A DNA stretch of 51,628 nt from an uncultured Bacteroidota bacterium (lineage in GTDB: Bacteria; Bacteroidota; Bacteroidia; Chitinophagales; Chitinophagaceae), in NCBI GenBank assembly GCA_903839875.1, contig CAIMDZ010000024.1:1-51628 (forward strand), given 5' to 3'. Under the pieces are notes generated by a model. The model saw only the letters and a program-made list of their open reading frames with translations. It was not told the origin of the DNA and did not search any database. Position 1 is the first letter of the stretch. Each line of letters starts with the position of its first letter. Below are positions 23,744-31,187 of this stretch, piece by piece. The position numbers and the translations under genes are program-made.

Positions 23744-25630
23744 CTAGTTCTTAACGATTTTAATCTTTTTAGAATTATCTCCCTGCCTGATTTCAAGGAT
23801 ATACATGCCATTCTTCAGGCTGTTGCCTACTATTATTTCTGTGCCCGGGTCCTGGTCATTTTTCTGTTCTAGTACCCGGCCTGTAAGATCATAAACGGTT
23901 ACGCTGGCTAATTCTGCAAATTCGGTCTCTAATTTTACATGCATATCATCATTGAACGGATTGGGATAGGCAGTTACAGTGATACCATTTTCCATGATCA
24001 CAGTCTGCGCTCCGGGATTTGATTGTTTAGCACCGGTTCCGCATCCGCCATAGCATACACCCAGGTGGTCGCCATGATTGGTCAGGTGTGCATCTACTGC
24101 ATTAGAACTGATAGAAAGTGTACTGGAACCATCATGACAAATCAACACTTTACCTGAATGAGAATGGTCAGCCGCGTCTACTACACAAAATGCAACTGTA
24201 CCCTTCGATGTACACCCTCCGCTATTGGTGACCGTACATGTATAAGTATAATGACCTGCCGCTGTCGGGGTAAAAGTGGGGTTGCTTACAGATGTACTGC
24301 TCAGATAAGTAGCAGATGACCATGAGTAGGTATATCCGCTTCCACCGGTTGCGCTTGCTGTTATTGCAGCGCTTTGCGGGCCATAGCCTAAATAAATATT
24401 GTGGTTATCGCCACCTGTAAAAGTAGTAGTATTTGAAGGTGTAATAGTTATACTTGCTGAAGTTGCTGATGGTTGCGTAAGCGTATAGGAACCAGTGGTG
24501 GTACAACTGTGTGCATCGGTAACCGTTACACTATAGGTACCTGCTGATAAGCTGGAAAGGCCTGTAGTGGTAGCGCTATTGCTCCACAAATAGCTATATC
24601 CTGAAGTACCCCCGCTAATTGAGGTTGTTATATTACCGTTATTACCGCCATTACAGGTTACATTTGTAGTGGTTGCAGATACTGAAGGAGATGAATAAAT
24701 GGTTAGTGATTTGGTAGCAATACAACCATTTGAAGAAGTATAGGAGATGATTGGCGATCCGCCTGAGACACCGTTAACAACACCTGTGGAACCTACCGTG
24801 GCCAGGCCGGTATTGCTGCTGCTCCATGTACCACCTGTAGTGGCGTCACTTAAACTAATTGTGTGTCCGGAACACGCTGATGACCCGCCTGTTATCCCTG
24901 AAACGGAATAAATGGTACGTCCGGTGATATAATTACCTATGTTTCCGGTTAGACTAAACTCAATGAATGTGCCATTATGCCCATTGCCGCTATAATCTGT
25001 GGCATAAGGCAGACTGGTATTATTACCTGCCGGCGTTCCTTCATCGAATTTATAATAAGCCATAAGAGCACTATTCCCCTGTACATCGCAATTCATATTA
25101 GCCAGAATCTGGGCCTGGGTGAGGGCTCCGTTCCATAAGCGCACCTCATCCAAATCACCACCGCTAAACCAATCTGCGTGTTCCTGTGCTCCAATCTGAA
25201 GACCTGTATTGATAATATAGGATGGTGCGGACGTATTTGTGGAAACAAGCTGGCCATTTTTATATAATTTCATGGTTGTTGAAGCTGCATCATATGTTAC
25301 AGCTACATGTACCCATTCTTCGAGTGGAATGGCTGAACCATCTTGAACGGTAATTATGCCTGTATTCCCATAACCATTGGCCCCACACAGAACACCATTT
25401 TCTAACCAGAATGGTTGGTCCCACGCACTTAGAATGTTGTAGCCTTGTGAGGTACTATAATTGTGTATCCTGATCCAGGCTTCTTTTGTATAAGACTGGT
25501 TATTGGATAAAATATTGCCTATAGAGATATAACTCCAGGCGCCAAAGCTCAATGCCTGGGCATTTGATTTGGTCACATTGACGCCCAACAATAACAGGGC
25601 AGCAATGAAAAAAGTTGTTGTTTTTTTTAT
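23744..25630 (-). CDS. T9SS-secreted LamG/SprB-repeat protein with a probable AUA start
   Basis: 628 residues if it starts at 25630. Upstream of TTG 25591 the frame stays open to a TAA at 25634-25636 and encodes (M)KKTTTFFIAALLLLGVNV, a normal signal peptide ending at NAQA, with ATA at 25628-25630 where the start should be. No ATG or GTG lies in that stretch. The mature part has a LamG/concanavalin fold (about 18-215), an Ig-like repeat (255-325), an SprB-type repeat (330-400), a beta domain, a short Cys/His segment KVLICHDGS...GDHLGVC, and a T9SS type A sorting domain (about 550-628, AYPNPFNDDMHVKL...NGMYILEIRQG). Surface adhesin-like; the ligand is unknown. A TTG start at 25591 would cut most of the signal. 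Confidence 0.75.
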   Translation of the reverse strand: MKKTTTFFIAALLLLGVNVTKSNAQALSFGAWSYISIGNILSNNQSYTKEAWIRIHNYSTSQGYNILSAWDQPFWLENGVLCGANGYGNTGIITVQDGSAIPLEEWVHVAVTYDAASTTMKLYKNGQLVSTNTSAPSYIINTGLQIGAQEHADWFSGGDLDEVRLWNGALTQAQILANMNCDVQGNSALMAYYKFDEGTPAGNNTSLPYATDYSGNGHNGTFIEFSLTGNIGNYITGRTIYSVSGITGGSSACSGHTISLSDATTGGTWSSSNTGLATVGSTGVVNGVSGGSPIISYTSSNGCIATKSLTIYSSPSVSATTTNVTCNGGNNGNITTSISGGTSGYSYLWSNSATTTGLSSLSAGTYSVTVTDAHSCTTTGSYTLTQPSATSASITITPSNTTTFTGGDNHNIYLGYGPQSAAITASATGGSGYTYSWSSATYLSSTSVSNPTFTPTAAGHYTYTCTVTNSGGCTSKGTVAFCVVDAADHSHSGKVLICHDGSSTLSISSNAVDAHLTNHGDHLGVCYGGCGTGAKQSNPGAQTVIMENGITVTAYPNPFNDDMHVKLETEFAELASVTVYDLTGRVLEQKNDQDPGTEIIVGNSLKNGMYILEIRQGDNSKKIKIVKN

Positions 25631-25801
25631 TTTTTATATGTTTTAGTTGCTTAGATAAGGTCAAATTTTGTACCGTATTTTTTTTTGTATTGTAAATCCG
25701 CTGTTTGCCTAAATTAATTGGGTAAAATTGTCCGAATTCTGGAATTTTTTTCCAATAAATGGAATAGATGTCTATACTTCTTTTTTATAACTAAAAGAGA
25801 G

Positions 25802-25809
25802 TAATTTTG
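25802..25809 (+). promoter_or_regulatory. TAnnTTTG -7 element of the lipoprotein gene
   Basis: TAATTTTG at 25802-25809, 17 bases before the ATG at 25827, fits the Bacteroidota -7 consensus. The same octamer precedes the OmpA-like gene at 27254. Confidence 0.5.
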
Positions 25810-25826
25810 AAGGAAATTTAGAAATC

Positions 25827-26669
25827 ATGAAATCCAGACTTTTATTTTTATCCGGTGTAATAATTGCTACAGCCTTTGCATCTTGTGGCGGTAATGACAA
25901 TTCAAATAAGGGCAATGCCCCAACCGACAGCGTAAAACCTGCACCATTACCTCCTGTGGCGCTGGTGGCGGTTAGTCCATCTCCGGATTTTCCGGGAGCA
26001 ACGCTCACCATTAAAAAAGTAGGCGCTGAAAAAGCAGGTAAAGATTCTGCAAAAGTTACTTTCAGTTTTGATGTAAAGAACTATGAACTGAAACTGCAGA
26101 CCGCTGATAATGGCGCTAAAAATTGTAATAACTCAGACAAAGGCCAGCATATCCATTTCATATTGGATAATGGTCCTTACAAACCACTCTACGAACCAAC
26201 CAATGATGTTACACTGGCCAATGATGGTAAAGAACATTATTTAGTGGCATTTCTTTCCCGTTCATACCATGAGTCCATTAAAAGTAAGGGTGCAGCAGTC
26301 GTTTACCATTTTAAAATTGATGAAAAAGGCAACCTGAAAAAGCTGGATAACCCGAAAACACCAATGGTTATATACAGCCGTCCGAAAGGCGATTATGCCG
26401 GTAAGGATACAGTTAATCTGCTGCTTGATTTTTATGTATTGAACGACACATTGTCTCCGGGAGGTTATAAAGTGCAGGCAGAAATAACCAACCAGGATAA
26501 ACCAACCCAGCATCTGACTACAACAATTGATAAATGGGCATCGAATTTTATTCAGAACCTCGGCACCGGCAAATCAAAGGTTACGCTTACGCTTATTGAC
26601 AAAGATGGCAAACCCGTAGAAGGCCCGCAGACAAGCGCTTCAAGGGAGTTTACATTAAAAGTGCAATAA
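25827..26669 (+). CDS. Lipoprotein with HIHFILDN motif, unknown function
   Basis: 280 residues. The signal peptide ends in a lipobox, FASC (Cys19), followed by GGND, typical of exported Bacteroidota lipoproteins. The mature protein has a linker rich in Pro and Ala and then a beta-rich domain with QHIHFILDNGPYKPLYEP and HYLVAFLSRSYHESIKSKGA. Proteins with this HIHxILDN/FLSRSYHES pair are common in Bacteroidota and are sometimes labelled phosphopeptide-binding, but I know of no demonstrated activity. It is a single-gene unit after a -7 element, upstream of the structured repeats. Confidence 0.7.
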   Translation: MKSRLLFLSGVIIATAFASCGGNDNSNKGNAPTDSVKPAPLPPVALVAVSPSPDFPGATLTIKKVGAEKAGKDSAKVTFSFDVKNYELKLQTADNGAKNCNNSDKGQHIHFILDNGPYKPLYEPTNDVTLANDGKEHYLVAFLSRSYHESIKSKGAAVVYHFKIDEKGNLKKLDNPKTPMVIYSRPKGDYAGKDTVNLLLDFYVLNDTLSPGGYKVQAEITNQDKPTQHLTTTIDKWASNFIQNLGTGKSKVTLTLIDKDGKPVEGPQTSASREFTLKVQ

Positions 26670-26698
26670 CAGAACGAAACCAATGTCATTGACTTAAC

Positions 26699-26788
26699 GA
26701 AGCCTGAAGGGCTTCAATGTAAATAGCCGTGGGTGCAACCCACGGTAAACAAAAAAGCACGGACCAACCCCGGAGGTGGTTGAATGCT
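26699..26788 (+). repeat. Structured intergenic repeat, copy 1
   Basis: Three hairpins in a row: GAAGCC-tgaa-GGGCTTC, then CCGTGGGT-gca-ACCCACGG, then CCAACC...GGTGGTTG, joined by AATGTAAATAGCC. Copy 2 starts about 305 bases downstream. The stems differ in sequence between copies but keep pairing. Confidence 0.75.
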
Positions 26789-26812
26789 AATTAATTTTGT
26801 TCATTGATATTT

Positions 26813-26923
26813 ATGAGAAAACTTACACCTGCGCAACTCAATAAAGCGCTACTGATGATTTTACTTGCCCTGCTATGCCTGGCAGGAGCGATCTATTTCC
26901 TGGTAACGTATTTCTGGAGTTAG
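26813..26923 (+). CDS. 36-residue single-pass membrane peptide
   Basis: ATG 26813 to TAG 26921-26923: a short basic N-terminus (MRKLTPAQLNKA), then one hydrophobic helix (about residues 13-34) and a terminal W-S. The design (positive N-terminus, one helix) is that of small membrane proteins. It sits exactly between the two structured repeats, with TAATTTTG (26790-26797) close upstream. There is no homology evidence; chance is possible, since frames of this length are common. Confidence 0.35.
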   Translation: MRKLTPAQLNKALLMILLALLCLAGAIYFLVTYFWS

Positions 26924-27003
26924 ATGATTGTCATTTTCTGTGCTGTAATTTTTTTAGATATTGTTATGCATATATAATTGGCAAGGCAATGTCATCTTCA
27001 CTT

Positions 27004-27094
27004 AGGGAAGTCCGGAGGACTTGAATGTGAATAGCCGCCGGTGAAACCGGCGGTACTATAGAACAAGGGCACAACCCCAGCGGGGTTGAATGAA
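27004..27094 (+). repeat. Structured intergenic repeat, copy 2
   Basis: Same order of hairpins as copy 1: AAGTCC-gga-GGACTT, CCGCCGGT-gaa-ACCGGCGG, AACCCC-agc-GGGGTT, joined by AATGTGAATAGCC. ATGTCAT (26989-26995) and ATGACAT (27104-27110) bracket it as a short inverted pair, and copy 1 also has caATGTCAT on its left. Confidence 0.75.
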
Positions 27095-27253
27095 GTGTCG
27101 GAAATGACATAGTTGCTTAAGTTAATAACATTGCCTCCAATAGTATAAATTACATTCAGAATTCAGTAGAATCATCCTAACAATTAACAAGTGGAAAATA
27201 AAAAATGCTGTTAGTAATAATATTAATTAACACAGTATTAAGTTTGTGACAGA

Positions 27254-27261
27254 TAATTTTG
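27254..27261 (+). promoter_or_regulatory. TAnnTTTG -7 element of the OmpA-like gene
   Basis: TAATTTTG at 27254-27261, 43 bases before the ATG at 27305, in an A/T-rich stretch. Confidence 0.45.
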
Positions 27262-27304
27262 TACCCGGTTCTGATTTCTTCTCACAATTACATTAATTAT
27301 ATTT

Positions 27305-28156
27305 ATGCAACTTAAAAAATTTTTGATTCTGGGTGCTTCCTCAGTATTGGTGCTCTCATGTAATGTCAATAAAAAAAACCTCAAACATTGTAATGAAAAC
27401 TATGCACGTCTTGATAGTGCCTACAAAGCGCTGCAGCAGGATCATGCATTTACAAAAGAGCAGCACTCTGCTGACCTCGCAAAGATAAACTCACTGGAAT
27501 CTCAGGTCAGTGATATGAGAACAAATAACAACCAGCTCCTTAACCAATTCAAGGATCTGTCTGTTATCACAGGCACCCAGGCAGAAAGCATTAAGAAATC
27601 GCTTGATAATATTGGCGTGAAAGACGCTTACATTACCGAGATGCAGCATGCCATTAATAAGAAGGACTCCATGAATATCGCGCTCGTTGTCAACCTGAAA
27701 AGCGCAATTGGTAATTTGAATGATAAAGATGTAAACATCAAAGTAGATAAAGGCGTTGTGTATGTAGACATCTCAGATAAACTCTTATTTAAGAGTGGTA
27801 GCTGGGAAGTGACTGACAGAGCCAGTGAAGTGCTGGGAAAAGTAGCGCAGGTATTACTTAGCCGCCCGGATATCGAGTTTATGGTAGAAGGCCATACCGA
27901 CAATGTTTCTTTCCATCGTGATCCGCTCGAAGACAACTGGGACCTGAGCACCAAGCGTGCCACTTCAGTGATCCGTATTTTACAAAACAAATATCATGTG
28001 CCGCCAAACCATATGACCGCAGCAGGCCGCGGTGAATATTTACCCATCGTTTCAAATGATACCAAAGACGGACAAGCTACGAACAGGAGAACAAGAATAG
28101 TAATCCTCCCTCAGTTCGATCAGTTCTTCAAATTAATGGAAAAACCAGGAAATTAA
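27305..28156 (+). CDS. OmpA-family peptidoglycan-binding lipoprotein
   Basis: 283 residues. A lipobox, VLSC (Cys19), ends the signal peptide. Residues 30-135 are a coiled coil (KALQQDHAF...KINSLESQVSDM). The OmpA C-terminal domain follows (about 145-275), with DKLLFKSGSWEV, EGHTDN (195-200), NWDLSTKRATSVI (211-223) and TNRRTRIVI (about 258-266). It binds meso-diaminopimelate in peptidoglycan and links the outer membrane to the wall. Plain OmpA-domain lipoprotein, no sign of fusion or damage. Confidence 0.92.
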   Translation: MQLKKFLILGASSVLVLSCNVNKKNLKHCNENYARLDSAYKALQQDHAFTKEQHSADLAKINSLESQVSDMRTNNNQLLNQFKDLSVITGTQAESIKKSLDNIGVKDAYITEMQHAINKKDSMNIALVVNLKSAIGNLNDKDVNIKVDKGVVYVDISDKLLFKSGSWEVTDRASEVLGKVAQVLLSRPDIEFMVEGHTDNVSFHRDPLEDNWDLSTKRATSVIRILQNKYHVPPNHMTAAGRGEYLPIVSNDTKDGQATNRRTRIVILPQFDQFFKLMEKPGN

Positions 28157-28176
28157 TGTCTAATTTTTTTTTTGAT

Positions 28177-28209
28177 AGATGTCCCACACCTCAAATGTGT
28201 GGGACATCT
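28177..28209. terminator. Perfect 13-bp hairpin after the OmpA-like gene
   Basis: agatgtcccacac (28177-28189) pairs with gtgtgggacatct (28197-28209), 7-base loop. It ends the OmpA-like transcript; the T-tract lies on its 5' side (28161-28173), so a bidirectional or non-classical terminator is likely. A 68-codon frame at 28179-28385 starts inside this stem. Confidence 0.65.
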
Positions 28210-28279
28210 TATTTAGTGTCTGCAAGAAAACACCCTATTTTTTAGAAAGACTAACCAAGAATGTTTGGCGGCTAGAAAT

Positions 28280-28385
28280 GGATGGGCAAAAGCACTTTGT
28301 GTTGGAAAAACTAAAAATGGAACAGGTTAAATATTTTTTAAAATTAAACGTAATTTCTTATCTCGAAGACCTAACTACGGAATAA
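28280..28385 (+). CDS. Small leader frame before the XRE gene (uncertain)
   Basis: A frame that ends one base before the XRE start codon (TAA 28383-28385, ATG 28387). The longest version starts at 28179 inside a hairpin, so a start near 28278 (MDGQKHFVLEKLKMEQVKYF) is more plausible. The C-terminal part, VKYFLKLNVISYLEDLTTE, is helical and basic. The tight spacing suggests coupling with the XRE gene, as in toxin-antitoxin pairs, but no toxin family is recognisable. Confidence 0.25.
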
Positions 28386-28386
28386 T

Positions 28387-28686
28387 ATGTCCGAAATCAG
28401 AAAAAAATTAGCAGCGTTAAGTCAGGGCAAAACGGGCAATGCTACAGAAAGGATCAAAAAGCGCAGGCAAAACGAAGCGTGGCTGAAAAAATCAAAGGCT
28501 ATTGCAATTATGGTACTGTCAACACTTAGGGCTAAATCTATTTCGCATACTGAACTGGCAACACTTATGGACGTATCTCCACAGCAGATCGGTAAAATTG
28601 TAAAAGGTACTGAAAATCTTACTATCGAAACCATTACCAAACTTGAAGATGCTTTGGGCATGATTTTGATTCCAATAGCTGCTTAG
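28387..28686 (+). CDS. XRE-type helix-turn-helix regulator
   Basis: 99 residues. The N-terminal 40 residues are very basic (RIKKRRQNEAWLKKSKAI), and the helix-turn-helix is about 51-75 (ISHTELATLMDVSPQQIGKIVKG), followed by ENLTIETITKLEDALG. This is the Cro/C1 (XRE) fold seen in antitoxins and small regulators. It is one base after a short leader frame and 40 bases before a hairpin, so it may be the second gene of a two-gene unit. Target unknown. Confidence 0.8.
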   Translation: MSEIRKKLAALSQGKTGNATERIKKRRQNEAWLKKSKAIAIMVLSTLRAKSISHTELATLMDVSPQQIGKIVKGTENLTIETITKLEDALGMILIPIAA

Positions 28687-28725
28687 TGAAATTGATAACA
28701 TGTTGTCTCATCGGCACCATTGTCC

Positions 28726-28761
28726 GTTGTTCGCGATGTTCCGCAGGGCATCGCGAACAAC
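28726..28761. terminator. Perfect 13-bp hairpin after the XRE gene
   Basis: gttgttcgcgatg (28726-28738) pairs with catcgcgaacaac (28749-28761), 10-base loop; no T-tract follows. It ends the XRE unit or could be a regulator site. Confidence 0.55.
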
Positions 28762-28876
28762 TAATGTAACCCGTTCACTGAACGTATTCATCTTGTCTAA
28801 GCAATAAAGCCCGGACTACAAAAGTTTCTATAGTGCAGCATAATTGTTTATTTTTATTGCTTATTCCAATTTTATT

Positions 28877-30757
28877 ATGCTGAGAAATATCGCGGGTCTG
28901 TTGTTTATTGTACTGGCATTCTGTGCGTGCGGTAACAGGAATATCAAAAAGAATGACGACACAAAAAGAGCAGATTCGTTAAGGGCTGACTCTAAAGATG
29001 TGCATACCCTTTCTAATGCCGATAGTGTAGAGATGAAGCACCTGGACCTTGATATATCTGTTGACCCTGAAAAGAAACAGATAAGCGGTTGTGCCGTGTG
29101 GACCATAAAAAATAAGACAAAGGTGAAAACCCTGAATCTTGATACGTACGATCTGACTATTGACAAGGTTTTGGTGGATGGCAATGAGGTACGTTTTTTA
29201 CTGGATTCACCAATAAAATTTTTAGGCAGCGCATTGCATATACCTGTAAAGGACAATAGCGCGAGTGTAATGATCTGCTACAAAACCGGAAAGAATGCCC
29301 GTGCCCTGCAATGGCTGGATCCGCAGCAAACGCTTGATAAAAAACATCCGTTCCTGTATACACAATCAGAATCTATTTATGCCCGTTCGTGGATACCCTG
29401 TGCCGATGGGCCCGGAATACGATTTACCTATTCGGCGAAGGTTACTGTGCCAAAGGGTTTGCTGGCGCTTATGAGCGCTGAAAACCCGCAGGAGATAAAT
29501 GAAAGCGGGGTTTACAATTTCATAATGGACCAGCCGGTACCTGCATACCTGATGGCTCTGGCCGTTGGGGATATAGCCTTCCGCCCTGTTGATGAGCGTA
29601 CCGGCATTTATGCAGAACGGGGAATGATAGAAAAAGCTAGTTGGGAACTGGCCGACATAGGCAGGATGGTAAATACAGCAGAGCAGCTTTATGGCCCTTA
29701 TCGCTGGGGCAGGTATGATGTGCTGGTGTTGCCGCCCGGCTTCCCGATAGGTGGGATGGAAAATCCACGCCTCACTTTTTCTACACCAACTATCATTGCC
29801 GGCGACCGCTCACTGGTTAGCCTGATTGCTCATGAGCTGGCACATAGCTGGAGTGGTAACCTCGTCACCAATGCTACCTGGGACGATTTCTGGCTTAACG
29901 AAGGATTTACCAATTATTTCGAACGCAGGATAACAGAGCAGATGATGGGCAAAAGTTATGCCGACATGCTATGGGAACTGGGCTACCAGGACTTCGTAAC
30001 TGAAGTTAATGCACAGGCCCCTCGCGATACATGGCTTAAACTGTCGCTCAAAGGCAGAGACCCTGATGATGGTCTTACGGATATACCGTATGAAAAGGGA
30101 TCTCATTTTTTGAAGCTGATTGAAAACACGGTAGGCAGAGATACGTTTGATCATTTCCTGGCAAGATATTTCAATGAGCATGCTTTCAAAACTATTACAA
30201 CCGGGGCTTTTCTGACTTATCTGGATACCGTGCTCATTAAAGGCAACGCAGACCTGAAGAAAAAACTGACGATTAATGATTGGGTTTATGGGCCAGGCAT
30301 ACCGGCCAATTGCCCGCGTGCAGATATGGAACGGTTTTCGAAAGTTGATAGTGAGCGAACAAAATTCCTGAGTGGTGTGCCTGCTGAAAAGCTGGCGAGT
30401 GTGGAGTGGACAACCCATGAATGGCTGCACTTCCTGCGAAAGATGCCACCTGCAATTACATTAATACAAATGAAGAAGCTGGACGATGCATTTAACCTGA
30501 CCAATTCCGGAAACAGCGAGATAGCGGACCAGTGGTTTATTATGGCCGTTCATGCAAACTATTCCCGTGCCTATGGAGCTATGGAGCAATTTCTTAGCAG
30601 TGTAGGCCGGCGTAAATTTCTCGAACCGCTCTATACCGAAATGATGAAGACTCCAGGAGGATCAGCAATGGCACACCGTCTCTACGATAAATACCGGAAG
30701 AATTATCACCCGCTTGCACAGGAAAGTCTGGATAAGATCGTGTTGAAGAAGAAATGA
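28877..30757 (+). CDS. M1-family zinc aminopeptidase, lipoprotein
   Basis: 626 residues from ATG 28877; eleven more upstream codons are open but would hide the signal. The signal peptide ends at FCAC (Cys16/18), so it is lipidated. Zinc site: H319-E320-L-A-H323 with E342 in LNEGFTNYFE, and the exopeptidase motif GGMEN (292-296). It continues with a typical helical C-terminal domain (armadillo-like, LTA4-hydrolase type). It removes N-terminal residues from peptides in the periplasm. Length matches the LTA4-hydrolase/cold-active aminopeptidase subgroup. Solitary gene; all catalytic residues present. Confidence 0.93.
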   Translation: MLRNIAGLLFIVLAFCACGNRNIKKNDDTKRADSLRADSKDVHTLSNADSVEMKHLDLDISVDPEKKQISGCAVWTIKNKTKVKTLNLDTYDLTIDKVLVDGNEVRFLLDSPIKFLGSALHIPVKDNSASVMICYKTGKNARALQWLDPQQTLDKKHPFLYTQSESIYARSWIPCADGPGIRFTYSAKVTVPKGLLALMSAENPQEINESGVYNFIMDQPVPAYLMALAVGDIAFRPVDERTGIYAERGMIEKASWELADIGRMVNTAEQLYGPYRWGRYDVLVLPPGFPIGGMENPRLTFSTPTIIAGDRSLVSLIAHELAHSWSGNLVTNATWDDFWLNEGFTNYFERRITEQMMGKSYADMLWELGYQDFVTEVNAQAPRDTWLKLSLKGRDPDDGLTDIPYEKGSHFLKLIENTVGRDTFDHFLARYFNEHAFKTITTGAFLTYLDTVLIKGNADLKKKLTINDWVYGPGIPANCPRADMERFSKVDSERTKFLSGVPAEKLASVEWTTHEWLHFLRKMPPAITLIQMKKLDDAFNLTNSGNSEIADQWFIMAVHANYSRAYGAMEQFLSSVGRRKFLEPLYTEMMKTPGGSAMAHRLYDKYRKNYHPLAQESLDKIVLKKK

Positions 30758-31187
30758 GACTCATTCTAAATTAGTCTAAACTCAATTGCCTATAAACCCC
30801 GACCCTCCCGAAAGAAAATCGGGACACGCTTTCGCTAGCGCACACAACCCACGCTGCAAGGGGAATTTGCAGTATATATTCTCAACTTTAATTCAGCAAT
30901 CAGCATAAACATAGTTCAATTATTATTTCAACTACTAATTCGTTTCAATAAGGAAAAAGTTTGTAGGCGATTCTTTGCTCAGAGTTATTGAGGATAATTC
31001 CCCCTTTTTGCATTAGGCCTGTGTGTGTGCGAAGGGGGTAGGGGGGTGTCTTTTGCCTGCCTCTGCTTTGAGAGACCCAAAAGAGCCGGAAGTGAAATAG
31101 CTGTACTCAAAGCCTTGACCCGCAATCAATCGCGAACTTTCGACTTTCTACTAACGACTTTTGACTATTTCGCTAAAGGCCACGCCC
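30758..31187. other. Intergenic region with a dispersed repeat, no gene seen
   Basis: 430 bases between the aminopeptidase and the convergent CHU_C gene. It holds copy 2 of the 36-base repeat. A 75-codon frame (31025-31252) covers part of it but has no gene-like composition. Confidence 0.6.
30789..30824 (+). repeat. 36-base dispersed repeat, copy 2
   Basis: cctataaaccccg at 30789 then ccctcccg and tcggga; 34 of 36 bases match the reverse complement of 23486-23521. Confidence 0.7.

Noticed and set aside
28179-28385. Full 68-codon leader frame of the XRE gene taken as a toxin
   Set aside because: Its start is inside the OmpA terminator stem; no RelE/HigB motif could be seen, so only the shorter end is listed at low confidence.
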